From: Actinomycetota bacterium | Lineage (GTDB): Bacteria > Actinomycetota > Thermoleophilia > Gaiellales > F1-60-MAGs149 | Direction of reading: 5' to 3' | NCBI GenBank assembly: GCA_009885805.1 | Contig: VFJZ01000020.1 | Location: 16,247-80,246, forward strand | Length of the DNA: 64,000 nt | In this document: positions 26,406-35,412 of the stretch, in pieces | How positions within the stretch are numbered: position 1 is the first letter of the stretch | How the letters are laid out: every line of letters begins with the position of its first letter | Notes under the pieces: model-generated | Seen by the model: the letters and a program-made list of their open reading frames with translations, nothing else | The model's database searches: none | Told to the model about the DNA's origin: nothing | Position numbers and translations under genes: made by a program

Positions 26406-27512
26406 TCAGCCTCCCATCGTGATGACACCGCGGGCGAGGACGCCGCGCTGCAGGTCGTCGTAGGCCTCGTTGATCTCGTCGAGCGCGTAGGTTCGCGTGA
26501 CGAGGCGGTCGAGGTCGAGCCGTCCGAGCCGGTACAGGTCGAGCAGCCGCGGCATGTCGACGCGGGGGCGCGAGGAGCCCATGAAGCTGCCCTTCAGGGT
26601 CTTCTCGGAGAGCGCCAGGTCGAACGGCGAGATCGAGCCGACGGCGCCCTCGGGCGCGAGGCCGATCTGGACGGCGGTGCCGCCGGCGCGGACACAGGCG
26701 AAAGCCTGTTCCATCGTGCGCGGCGAGCCGTAGGCGTCGAATGCGTAGTGCGGCCCCTGGCCGTCGGAGGCGGCGCGGATCGCCGCGACGACGTCGCCGC
26801 TACGGGCGTCGATCGCGTCGGTCGCGCCGAACTCGCGGGCGAAGCGGAGGTGCCGCTCGTCGATGTCGACCGCGATGAGCCGTCGCGCGCCGAGCATGTG
26901 GGCGGCGGCGATGACGTTGAGCCCGATCCCGCCGCAGCCGATCACGGCGACGTCGCTGCCGACCTCGATCTTCGCCGTGTTCATGACGGCCCCGAAGCCG
27001 GTGATGACGGCACAACCGACGAGCGCCGCCCGGTCGGGAGCGATGCCGTCGCCGGTGGGGAGCAGCTGCTCCTCGGGGAGGATCGCGTGCTCGGCGAAGC
27101 AGGAGATGCGTCCGTAGTGGTAGACGATGTCGCCGTTCAGGCGCCGGATCCGGGTGGTGCCGTCGAACAGCGTCCCGTCCGGATTCGTGCGGCCGTTGCA
27201 GAGCATCGGCCGGCCGACGGTGCAGTATTCGCAACGGCCGCAGTTCGGGCGCAGGATGAACACGCAGCGCTGGCCCGGCTGGACGGACGTGACGCCGGCG
27301 CCGACCTCCTCGACCACGCCGCAGCCCTCGTGACCGAGGACGACGGGCAGCGGCGTGCCCGCGTGGCCGAGCATCCAGTGCAGGTCGGAGTGGCAGACGC
27401 CGGCGGCCTCGATCCGCACGCGCGCCTCGCCCGGGCCCGGGGGAAGCAGTTCGATCTCCTCGACGACGAGGGGCGTGTTCGCCTCGAACATGATCGCCGC
27501 GCGCGTTCGCAT
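26406..27512 (-). CDS. Zn-dependent alcohol dehydrogenase (MDR family)
   Basis: GVCHSDLHWMLGHAGTPLPVVLGHEGCGVVEEVG...RPNCGRCEYCTVGRPMLC. Confidence 0.92.
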   Translation of the reverse strand: MRTRAAIMFEANTPLVVEEIELLPPGPGEARVRIEAAGVCHSDLHWMLGHAGTPLPVVLGHEGCGVVEEVGAGVTSVQPGQRCVFILRPNCGRCEYCTVGRPMLCNGRTNPDGTLFDGTTRIRRLNGDIVYHYGRISCFAEHAILPEEQLLPTGDGIAPDRAALVGCAVITGFGAVMNTAKIEVGSDVAVIGCGGIGLNVIAAAHMLGARRLIAVDIDERHLRFAREFGATDAIDARSGDVVAAIRAASDGQGPHYAFDAYGSPRTMEQAFACVRAGGTAVQIGLAPEGAVGSISPFDLALSEKTLKGSFMGSSRPRVDMPRLLDLYRLGRLDLDRLVTRTYALDEINEAYDDLQRGVLARGVITMGG

Positions 27513-27523
27513 CGCGGGTGAGT

Positions 27524-28177
27524 TTAGTGGTTCGCGAGCACTCCCCGCAGCACCGCGAGCGCGCGCTCGCGGTGTGCGTCGAGTGCGGCCACGCAGGCCG
27601 CCGCGTCGCGGTCGCGGACGGCCGCGCTGATCGCCTCGTGCGCAGCGTCGGCCTCGTCCTCGCCGCCCGGCGTCGTGTAGTAGAGCGCCCGGTACGCCTC
27701 CGTCGAGTCCCACAACATGCGGATCAGCCGTAACTGCTGGTCGGAGCCGGCCAGGCCGTAGAGGAGGAAGTGCAGCGTGCGGTTCGCCGCGAGTTCGGCT
27801 GCGATGTCGCCCGCGTCCGCCGCCGCCCGGCAGACGGCCGCTGCCCGGTCGAGCGCGTCCGCGTCGGTGGTCGTCGCGTGCGGTACGCCGCGCTCGACGG
27901 CGTCGCGCTCGACGAGGGCGCGCAGCCGGTAGATCTCCTCGAGGTCGGCGAGGTCGAGCGCCGTGACGGCGTAGCCCTTGCGTGGGACGTAGGTGACGAG
28001 GCCCTCGGATTCGAGGATCCGCAGCGCCTCCCGCACCGGGATCAGCGACACGCCGATGCGGGCGGCCACCGCCTCCTGGCCGACCCGGTCGCCGGGTCGC
28101 AGTTCTCGCTCCGCGATCGCACGGCGCAGCCAGGTGACGGCGACCTGCTGGGCCGTGGCGACCTCGACGCCGATCAA
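27524..28177 (-). CDS. GntR family transcriptional regulator (FCD-type)
   Basis: LRRAIAERELRPGDRVGQEAVAARIGVSLIPVREALRILESEGLVTYVPRKGYAVT. Confidence 0.9.
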   Translation of the reverse strand: MIGVEVATAQQVAVTWLRRAIAERELRPGDRVGQEAVAARIGVSLIPVREALRILESEGLVTYVPRKGYAVTALDLADLEEIYRLRALVERDAVERGVPHATTTDADALDRAAAVCRAAADAGDIAAELAANRTLHFLLYGLAGSDQQLRLIRMLWDSTEAYRALYYTTPGGEDEADAAHEAISAAVRDRDAAACVAALDAHRERALAVLRGVLANH

Positions 28178-29358
28178 CGGAACGCCTGGTGCCCCGTGAC
28201 GGCACCGCCGATCACCAGGGCGTGGACGTCGTGGGTGCCCTCGTAGGTGTAGACCGACTCGAGGTTGTTCATGTGGCGGATCACCGGGTACTCGAGCGTG
28301 ATGCCGTTCGCGCCGAGGACCGTCCGCGCCATGCGGGCGACCTCGAGGGCGCCCCGGGCGTTGCCGAACTTGCCCATCGAGACGTGCTCGGGCCGGACGA
28401 GGCCGGCGTCCTTCAGGCGGCCGATCTGCAGCGCGACGAGCAGGCCGCGGTTCACCTCGGTCGCCATCTCGGCGAGCTTCTGCTGCTGCAGTTGCGTCGC
28501 GGCGATCGGCTTGCCGAAGGCGATCCGCGTCTTGGCGTAGTCGAGCGCGGCCTCGTAGCAGGCGCGGCCGGCACCGACGGCGCCCCAGACGATGCCGTAG
28601 CGCGCCTCGTTGAGGCACGAGAGTGGCCCGCGCAGCCCCTTCACCTCGGGCAGCAGCGCGTCGGCCGGGAGGCGGACATCGGCGAGCACGAGTTCGGACG
28701 TGATCGACGCCCGCAGTGACAGCTTCTTCTTGATGTCGGGCGTCGTGAAGCCCTTCGTCCCGCGCTCGACGAGGAAGCCGCGGACACCGTCGTCCGTCTG
28801 TGCCCACACCACGGCCACGTCGGCGACCGAGCCGTTGGTGATCCACATCTTCGCGCCGTTCAGGACCCAATCGGAGCCGTCGCGCCGCGCATGCGTACGC
28901 ATCGCCCCCGGGTCCGAGCCGGCGTCGGGTTCGGTGAGGCCGAAGCAACCGAGCCGCTCGCCGGTCGCCATCGCGGGCAACCACTGCTGCTTCTGCTCCT
29001 CCGAGCCCCACTTCCAGATCGCGAACATCGCCAGCGAACCCTGCACCGAGACGAAGCTGCGGATGCCCGAGTCGCCCGCCTCGAGTTCGAGGCAGGCAAG
29101 GCCGTAGGCGACGGAACTCGCGCCGGCGCAGCCGTACCCGTCGAGGTGCATCCCGAACAGGCCGAGCCGTCCGAGTTCGGCCGCGAGCGACATCGGCAGC
29201 GTGCCCTCCTCGAACCAGTCGCCGACGTTCGGGACGATGGTGTCCTGCACCCAGGCGCGGACGGTGTCGCGGATCAGGCGCTCCTCGTCGGAGAGGAGGG
29301 TGTCGATCTCCAGGTAGTCGAGGGGATCGATCGGCTTCGTGGAGGTGGTGGCGGACAC
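28174..29358 (-). CDS. Acyl-CoA dehydrogenase, glutaryl-CoA dehydrogenase-like
   Basis: LGCFGLTEPDAGSDPGAMRTHARRDGSDWVLNGAKMWITNGSVADVAVVWAQ...YAKTRIAFGKPIAATQ...TYEGTHDVHALVIGGAVTG. Confidence 0.92.
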   Translation of the reverse strand: MSATTSTKPIDPLDYLEIDTLLSDEERLIRDTVRAWVQDTIVPNVGDWFEEGTLPMSLAAELGRLGLFGMHLDGYGCAGASSVAYGLACLELEAGDSGIRSFVSVQGSLAMFAIWKWGSEEQKQQWLPAMATGERLGCFGLTEPDAGSDPGAMRTHARRDGSDWVLNGAKMWITNGSVADVAVVWAQTDDGVRGFLVERGTKGFTTPDIKKKLSLRASITSELVLADVRLPADALLPEVKGLRGPLSCLNEARYGIVWGAVGAGRACYEAALDYAKTRIAFGKPIAATQLQQQKLAEMATEVNRGLLVALQIGRLKDAGLVRPEHVSMGKFGNARGALEVARMARTVLGANGITLEYPVIRHMNNLESVYTYEGTHDVHALVIGGAVTGHQAFR

Positions 29359-29386
29359 GAACGGAGCTCCTGGCGTTGCGTTTCCT

Positions 29387-29402
29387 AGATCTTATAGGAT
29401 CT
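29387..29402. promoter_or_regulatory. Candidate operator/promoter palindrome upstream of the acyl-CoA dehydrogenase
   Basis: AGATC-TTATAG-GATCT inverted repeat; minus strand reads cctataagatctaggaaacgCCAGGAGctccgttcGTG. Confidence 0.45.
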
Positions 29403-29635
29403 TGGGTCCCGGCGGTGCCATCTGGGTCGTGGTGCTCGTCCTGGTTGCGTGGGTCGTCGAGCGGCTCGGACCGCCCCGCAGCCACACCCGCGGGGCGGGC
29501 ATCGCGGAGCGACCGCGCGTCATCCGCGACGGGCGCCTCGCCGGCGGGGACATCGACAGCGATACGTACGATCGGCTGGGCGCGACGCTCGAGCAGGGTG
29601 GCGGTTCAAGTGCACGGCGCGGACCGTGCAATTGA
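29402..29635 (+). CDS. Small membrane protein with SHOCT-like C-terminus (uncertain start)
   Basis: GGAIWVVVLVLVAWVVERLG...RDGRLAGGDIDSDTYDRLGATLEQG. Confidence 0.4.
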   Translation: MGPGGAIWVVVLVLVAWVVERLGPPRSHTRGAGIAERPRVIRDGRLAGGDIDSDTYDRLGATLEQGGGSSARRGPCN

Positions 29636-29643
29636 ACGGTCCT
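29604..29643. repeat. Dispersed palindromic repeat, copy A
   Basis: gttcaagtgcacggcgcggaccgtgcaattgaacggtcct; 34/37 identical to 48403-48439. Confidence 0.85.
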
Positions 29644-29657
29644 ACGATCCGAGAGAC

Positions 29658-30044
29658 ATGAAGACGTTCCAGACCCGCATCGTCCCGGTCGAACCTGACG
29701 GGACGGCACCCGATGGTTCGGCCGTCCGGCTACTCGTCAGCGGCCGGGGTGGTTCGATGGCGCACTTCACGCTCCGTGCGGGGGCGTGTTCGGTGGCGGT
29801 AGTTCACCGGACGGTCGAGGAGCTCTGGTTCGTCGTCGCCGGTCGCGGTGAGATGTGGCGGTCACTCGGCGGGCGCGACGAGGTGACTGCGCTCGAGCCG
29901 GGCGTGGCGCTGTCGCTGCCGGTGGGGACGCGGTTCCAGTTCCGAGCGGCGGCCGGCGCGGAGCTTCAGGCGGTGGCGGTGACCGTGCCACCGTGGCCCG
30001 GCGACGACGAGGCGGAGGTCGTCTCGGGCCGCTGGTCGATGTAG
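29658..30044 (+). CDS. Cupin domain protein
   Basis: MAHFTLRAGACSVAVVHRTVEELWFVVAGRGEMWRSLGGRDEVTALEPGVALSLPVGTRFQFRAA. Confidence 0.8.
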   Translation: MKTFQTRIVPVEPDGTAPDGSAVRLLVSGRGGSMAHFTLRAGACSVAVVHRTVEELWFVVAGRGEMWRSLGGRDEVTALEPGVALSLPVGTRFQFRAAAGAELQAVAVTVPPWPGDDEAEVVSGRWSM

Positions 30045-30166
30045 CGGCCGCGCCGATGGAGATCGGCGTGCCAGGTGAACGGGACGCGCTGCTCCTGCAG
30101 GAACTTCTTGACGCGGCGGCAAGCGGGGCACCAGAGGGCGCCGTACAGGTCGAGTGCGGAATCCAT
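29966..30166 (-). pseudogene. Truncated glutaredoxin-like fragment (N-terminal CPAC motif only)
   Basis: MDSALDLYGALWCPACRRVKKFLQEQRVPFTWHADL... then reads antisense into the cupin gene. Confidence 0.5.
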
Positions 30167-30197
30167 GATGGCTCCGTCGTGTCGGGCGACAGACCCG

Positions 30198-30962
30198 TTA
30201 CAGGCTCGGGACGACCGGGTCGCCGCGGCGGATCACGCCGGGCGTCACGACCGTCGCGTACACGGCGAGCGGCGCCTCGCCCGTCGCCATCCGCGCGCGA
30301 TGGCTGAGGATCGCCCGCAGCACGTCGTGATCAGCGCGCTGGGTGTCCGGGTCGCGCGTCGTCAGGACGCACCGTGGCACCTGCCCGCCGACGCGGACCA
30401 CGGCGTCCCCGATCCGGACGTCGCGACCCTCCCACGTGTCCTCGTCGTACGGCTCGAGGCCGGCGATCTCGATCGACGTCTTGAACCGGCGCGGGTCGAG
30501 CGCATCGACGCCAACGGCCTCCGCGACGCGCGCGATCGAGGCGTCGCCGAGCAGCGTCAGCGGCCCCGGGCTGCCGAGACCGACGGGCGCCCTGATCAGG
30601 CGCAGCGGACGACCGGCGCGCGCGGAGATCGCCGCCGCCCACGGCCCGGTCACGTCGACGCCGGGGACGCGGCGGCCACCGTACGCCCTCCCCTCCGTCG
30701 CGGTGTCCTCGACGACGGTGCCCCTGGCCTCCTCGCCGTCGGCGAAGCGGATGCTGAGGACGTCGCCGTCGATGTCCCAATGCGAGGTCGCTCCCGCGAG
30801 CGCGGCGAGATCGGCGCCGTAGAGGGCGTTGTCGGCGTCATCCACGATCACGAAGCGCCGGTCGTCGCGGATGCCGTCCGCGTCGAGCGTGAGCGTGTCG
30901 CGCTCGGTCTGGAGCAGCCCCTTCACGGCAGAGGCGCGGAGGTGGGAGACGGTCGCTGTCAT
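30198..30962 (-). CDS. MOSC domain protein
   Basis: VSHLRASAVKGLLQTERDTLTLDADGIRDDRRFVIVD...RFKTSIEIAGLEPYDEDTWEGRDVRIGDAVVRVGGQVPRCVLTTRDPDT. Confidence 0.85.
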   Translation of the reverse strand: MTATVSHLRASAVKGLLQTERDTLTLDADGIRDDRRFVIVDDADNALYGADLAALAGATSHWDIDGDVLSIRFADGEEARGTVVEDTATEGRAYGGRRVPGVDVTGPWAAAISARAGRPLRLIRAPVGLGSPGPLTLLGDASIARVAEAVGVDALDPRRFKTSIEIAGLEPYDEDTWEGRDVRIGDAVVRVGGQVPRCVLTTRDPDTQRADHDVLRAILSHRARMATGEAPLAVYATVVTPGVIRRGDPVVPSL

Positions 30963-30968
30963 CGCCGG

Positions 30969-30974
30969 AGGCTA
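30969..30974 (-). promoter_or_regulatory. candidate -10 TAGCCT of leaderless MOSC promoter
   Basis: TAGCCT-ccggcg-ATG(30962). Confidence 0.4.
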
Positions 30975-31766
30975 GCGCGGATGCTCGATGCTGCGTTCGA
31001 GGTCGTCCAGCGCGTCGCGGAGGGCGTCGATGCGCGCGCCGATCGTTTCTGCCTCCGGGCCCTGGGCGCGGCGGGCGGCGCGGTGCGCCTCGTCGAGCGA
31101 GTTCAGGACGATACCGAGCACCGTGTTCAAGACGACGAACGTGCCGAGGAGGATGAAGCTGACGAAGTACAGCCACGCCCACGGGGTTATCTCGCGAGCG
31201 GCGCCGTAGACGTCGATCCAGCCCTCGAGCGTCAGCATGCCGAACAGCGTCATCATCGAGCGCCCGGCGTTGTCCCAGTGCTCGGGATCCCCGTCGCCGA
31301 AGACCGACCAGCCGACGATCGCGTACAGGTAGACGAGGAGGATCGTCAGGACGAACAGGCCGAGCACGGGGCGGACGGCTCGCCTCATGCCGTCGATCAG
31401 GATGCGGACATCGGGGAGGATCGCGAGCAGGCGTGTCACCCGGAGTAGACGGATGATCCGAAGGACCGTCGCGTTCGCAGCGAGGAACGGCACGAATGCC
31501 GCCGCGACCACGATGAAGTCGAACACGTTCCAGCCGCGGCAGAAGAAGTCGCCGGGGCGCCGGGCGTGCGCCCCGATCCGGATCGCCAACTCGGCGACGA
31601 ACACCGCGAGACAGATCCGGTCGATCGTCTGCAGTGCGTCGCCGGCCTCGTCGACGAGGCCCGGATAGGTCTCGAGGCCGAGGACGACGGCGTTGATGAC
31701 GATCACGACCACCGTCGCCGTCTGGAACCGCGCGCTCTCCGCGACGCGCCGGAGGGTGTCCGTCAC
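30972..31766 (-). CDS. Voltage-gated ion channel (prokaryotic NaV/CaV family) with TLEGWID selectivity filter
   Basis: VLRIIRLLRVTRLLAILPDVRILIDGMRRAVRPVLGLF (S4), MMTLFGMLTLEGWIDVYGAARE (pore). Confidence 0.9.
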   Translation of the reverse strand: MTDTLRRVAESARFQTATVVVIVINAVVLGLETYPGLVDEAGDALQTIDRICLAVFVAELAIRIGAHARRPGDFFCRGWNVFDFIVVAAAFVPFLAANATVLRIIRLLRVTRLLAILPDVRILIDGMRRAVRPVLGLFVLTILLVYLYAIVGWSVFGDGDPEHWDNAGRSMMTLFGMLTLEGWIDVYGAAREITPWAWLYFVSFILLGTFVVLNTVLGIVLNSLDEAHRAARRAQGPEAETIGARIDALRDALDDLERSIEHPR

Positions 31767-32872
31767 GTTCCGAGCGACTCCTTGAAGCTCTCCCACACCA
31801 TCCGGTGGAAGCGGGAGATCGCGCTCTCGGAGCCCGGCATCAGCCGGCCGTGCGGCACCATCTTCGATCGCAAGCCGGGCTGCTGCACGAGGACCGCGTG
31901 CGCGTCCTCGGTCAGGGTGCGGTTGTACATCTCGACCCAGTCGTCGACGAACGACTGCTCGAGCCCGGGCCGCACGTAGAAGTCGGCGTGGAAGTCGCAC
32001 GTCTCCGGCCCGGTCGGCGTGATCATCCCCGGGAAGGCGACGTACTCGTCCATCACGACGAAGCTCGACGGCCACACGAAGATGTACCGGAACTCCTCGG
32101 TCGCGCGCACCGTGCCGGTCGCCTTCGGGTTCGGCTGGGTGAACTGCCCGAGGATCCGCTCCTGGTCGACGTAGGTGTAGGTCCCGTGCGACGTATCCCA
32201 CGCGTCGGAGAAGGAGGTCGCGTGGATCGTCGGGCAGTGGTAGCACTCGCTGGCGTTCTCGACCCAGACCTTCCAGTTCGCGGGGATCTGGTACGAGAAG
32301 CGCGAGTGGTAGGTGTAGCCGGAGAAGTCCATCCCGTGCTCGGCGGCGAGCGGCGCGAACCCGGGATACGCCTCGCGGAGGGGCGGCGCGGCCGGGTCGG
32401 GGTTCACCCAGACGAGCGGCCCCCAGGTGTCGACGCTGACCGGCACCAGCGAGAAGTCGGCCTTGTCGAAGCCGGGCTCGGCCTCGGCGCGCGGTGCGCG
32501 GTTGAGGCGGCCGTCGAGCTCGTAGGTCCAGGCGTGGTACGCGCACTGCAGGAGCTTGCGGCAGCCGTCGCTCGTCGCGACCGGGTACGCGCGGTGGCGA
32601 CAGACGTTGACGAACCCGTGTAGCTCGCCGTCTCGGGCCCGCGTGACCAGGATCGGAACGTGCCCGGCGCGGCAGACGATGTGGTCGCCGATGTTCTCCA
32701 GCTTCGCTAGCGGGCCGGCGATCACCCACGAGCGCGTGAAGATCGAGTCCAGCTCGAAGTCGTAGATCGCGGGGTCGGAATACCAGCGCGCCGGGAAGGT
32801 GAAGTCGGCATCGAGTGCGGCCTCGACCGCAGCCGGGTCGATGCCGAGTCGGTCGAGCTCTGCCGTGTTCAT
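31763..32872 (-). CDS. Rieske (2Fe-2S) aromatic-ring-hydroxylating dioxygenase, alpha-subunit-like
   Basis: NVCRHRAYPVATSDGCRKLLQCAYHAWTYELDGRL...WKVWVENASECYHCPTIHATSF. Confidence 0.92.
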   Translation of the reverse strand: MNTAELDRLGIDPAAVEAALDADFTFPARWYSDPAIYDFELDSIFTRSWVIAGPLAKLENIGDHIVCRAGHVPILVTRARDGELHGFVNVCRHRAYPVATSDGCRKLLQCAYHAWTYELDGRLNRAPRAEAEPGFDKADFSLVPVSVDTWGPLVWVNPDPAAPPLREAYPGFAPLAAEHGMDFSGYTYHSRFSYQIPANWKVWVENASECYHCPTIHATSFSDAWDTSHGTYTYVDQERILGQFTQPNPKATGTVRATEEFRYIFVWPSSFVVMDEYVAFPGMITPTGPETCDFHADFYVRPGLEQSFVDDWVEMYNRTLTEDAHAVLVQQPGLRSKMVPHGRLMPGSESAISRFHRMVWESFKESLGT

Positions 32873-34551
32873 CGCAGGTCCTCCTCCCACCATTCGCCGG
32901 GATTGCGCCGGGCGAGATCGCGTGCGGCCTCGGCCTCGCGAAGCTCGACGCGACGGATCTTGCCTGAGATCGTCTTCGGGAGCGTCGCGAACTCGATCCG
33001 CCGGACGCGTTTGTACGGGGCCAGGCGCTCCCGGGCATGGGCGAGGATCGACCGCGCCGTCGCCTCGTCGCCCTCGTGTCCGGGTGCGAGCGCGACGAAG
33101 GCCTTCGGCACCGCGAGGCGCAGCGGATCGGGACTCGGCACGACGGCGGCCTCCGCCACGGCGGCGTGCTCGATCAGCACGCTCTCGAGCTCGAACGGCG
33201 AGATCCGGTAGTCCGATGCCTTGAACACGTCATCCGTCCGCCCGACGAACGTCAGGTACCCATCGTCGTCCCGCTGTGCCACGTCTCCGGTGTGGTAGAG
33301 ACCGTCTCGCATCGCCTCGGCGGTCCGTTCGACGGAGTCGCTGTAGCCCGTCATCAACCCGGCCGGCCGCACCCGCAGATCGATGCAGACCTCGCCCTCG
33401 CCACTGCCCACCACGCGCCCGCCGTCCGTCCCGATCAGGGCGATCTCGTAGCCCGGCGCCGGGACGCCCATCGACCCCGGCTTGACCGCGCTGCCGACGA
33501 AGTTGCCGACCTGGAGGGTCGTCTCCGTCTGCCCGAAGCCGTCGCGGATCGTCAGTCCCCAGGCGCGTTCGACCTGCGCGATCACCTCCGGGTTGAGCGG
33601 CTCGCCGGCGCCGACGAGTTCGCGAAGCTGCACCGGGTAGGAGGCCAGGTCCTGCTGCACGAGCAGTCGCCACACGGTCGGAGGCGCGCAGAGGGAGGTG
33701 ACACCGTGCTCGTCGAGCGCGACCAGCAACGCGCCGGCGTCGAAGCGCGGCTGGTCGAGCACGAGGACGGTCGCCTCGGCGTTCCACGGTGCGAACAGGC
33801 AGGACCAGGCGTGCTTGGCCCAGCCCGGCGAGGAGATGTTGAGGTGCACGTCGCCCGGCTTCAGGCCGAGCCAGTACATCGTCGAGAGATGCCCGATCGG
33901 GTAGCTGGCGTGCGTGTGTTCCACGAGCTTCGGCAGCTGCGTGGTGCCGCTCGTGAAGTACAGCAGCAACGGGTCGGAGCTCGCCGTCGGCCGGTCCGGA
34001 ACGAACAGGTCGGCCGCCGCCGCCAGGTCGTCGTAGGCATCGAAGCCGGTGGGCGCTGCGCCGACGGCGATACGGAGCCCGTGAAACGCCGCCTCGTCGA
34101 GCCGGTCGGAGAGGTCGGCGTCGCAGACGACGGCGCGCACGTTGCCGCGATCGACGCGGTCGGCGACGTCGGCCGTCGTCAGCAGGGTCGACGCCGGGAT
34201 CACGACCGCGCCGAGCTTCATCGCCGCCAGCATCACGATCCACAGTTCCGGCACGTTGCCGAGCATCACCAGGATCCGGTCGCCGCGGACAACCCCGCGG
34301 GCACGGAGCCCGTTTGCGACCCGCGCCGACTGGACTGACAGATCGCCGAACGTCAGTCGCGCAACCGGCCGGTCGGGCCCGACGACGATGAGCCCGATCG
34401 AGTCTCGCCGCGGACCGACGTCGAACCAGTCGAGCGCCCAGTTGAACGGGTCCGGCGCTGGCCAGGCGAACTCGCGGCGAGCCCGCTCGACGTCGCCGCG
34501 GCAGTCGAACAGCAGATCCCGCGCCCTCATAAACGCGTCGCTCACGGTCAT
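32869..34551 (-). CDS. AMP-dependent acyl-CoA synthetase (medium-chain/benzoate-CoA ligase-like)
   Basis: LLYFTSGTTQLPKLVEHTHASYPIGHLSTMYWLGLKPGDVHLNISSPGWAKHAWSCLF. Confidence 0.92.
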   Translation of the reverse strand: MTVSDAFMRARDLLFDCRGDVERARREFAWPAPDPFNWALDWFDVGPRRDSIGLIVVGPDRPVARLTFGDLSVQSARVANGLRARGVVRGDRILVMLGNVPELWIVMLAAMKLGAVVIPASTLLTTADVADRVDRGNVRAVVCDADLSDRLDEAAFHGLRIAVGAAPTGFDAYDDLAAAADLFVPDRPTASSDPLLLYFTSGTTQLPKLVEHTHASYPIGHLSTMYWLGLKPGDVHLNISSPGWAKHAWSCLFAPWNAEATVLVLDQPRFDAGALLVALDEHGVTSLCAPPTVWRLLVQQDLASYPVQLRELVGAGEPLNPEVIAQVERAWGLTIRDGFGQTETTLQVGNFVGSAVKPGSMGVPAPGYEIALIGTDGGRVVGSGEGEVCIDLRVRPAGLMTGYSDSVERTAEAMRDGLYHTGDVAQRDDDGYLTFVGRTDDVFKASDYRISPFELESVLIEHAAVAEAAVVPSPDPLRLAVPKAFVALAPGHEGDEATARSILAHARERLAPYKRVRRIEFATLPKTISGKIRRVELREAEAARDLARRNPGEWWEEDLR

Positions 34552-34561
34552 CGAGTCTACG

Positions 34562-35401
34562 TCATACCGGGGAGATCAGGGCCTCGACCTCGCTCCTGCG
34601 CGGCAGTGACGGCTGGGCGCCGTGCCGCCGCACCGCAACCGCTCCGGCGGTGACGGCGAAGCGCAGCGCATCAGCATCCGTCATCCCCTCGAGGATCGCC
34701 ACGACGAGCGCAGCACAGAACGCGTCGCCGGCGCCCGTGCCGTCGATCACCGGGACGGCGGGCGGCCGGCAGTACGCCACCTCGGCGCCGTCGCGGAGTA
34801 GGCGGGCGCCTTCCGCTCCCATCGTGACGGCGACGAGTCGGGCCCCGGCGACCCCCGGTACGCCGGCGTACTCGTGGCGGTTCGCAACGACGAGGTCGGC
34901 ACGTTCGAGGATCCCGCTCGGCAACGCGCGCGGAGGCGCGACGTTGATTGCGAACAACCCGTCGCAAGCAGCAGCCGCTGCCTCGATCACCTCGTCCCGG
35001 ACCTCGAGGACGCAGAGGACGGCATCCGCCCCAGCCACGCTGACATCGCTCGGCGCCAGGAGGTGGTTGGCGCCACCCACGGTGACGATCATCGTGTCGC
35101 CGGCGTCGTCGACGAAGATCAGCGCCTGACCGGAGGCCGTGCCGAGGCGGCGGACAGCCGACGTGTCGACGCCGGCGGCGTCGAGTGAGGCGATCAGGCC
35201 GTCGCCGTGAGAATCGGTTCCGACGGCGCCCACCATGCGCACTGCGGCCCCGAGACGCGAGGCTGCGACCGCCTGGTTGGCGCCCTTGCCCCCGGGGACG
35301 AGGTTGAACGCGGTCGAGGGCAGGGTCTCGCCCGGTTCGGGCAGGCGCTCGACCCGCGCGACGAGGTCGATGTTGATGCTGCCGACGACGTCGATCCGCA
35401 T
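34562..35401 (-). CDS. rbsK: Ribokinase / PfkB family sugar kinase
   Basis: MRIDVVGSINIDLVARVERLPEPGETL...VPGGKGANQAVAASRLGA...IDGTGAGDAFCAALV. Confidence 0.92.
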   Translation of the reverse strand: MRIDVVGSINIDLVARVERLPEPGETLPSTAFNLVPGGKGANQAVAASRLGAAVRMVGAVGTDSHGDGLIASLDAAGVDTSAVRRLGTASGQALIFVDDAGDTMIVTVGGANHLLAPSDVSVAGADAVLCVLEVRDEVIEAAAAACDGLFAINVAPPRALPSGILERADLVVANRHEYAGVPGVAGARLVAVTMGAEGARLLRDGAEVAYCRPPAVPVIDGTGAGDAFCAALVVAILEGMTDADALRFAVTAGAVAVRRHGAQPSLPRRSEVEALISPV

Positions 35402-35412
35402 GGCGCGATACG

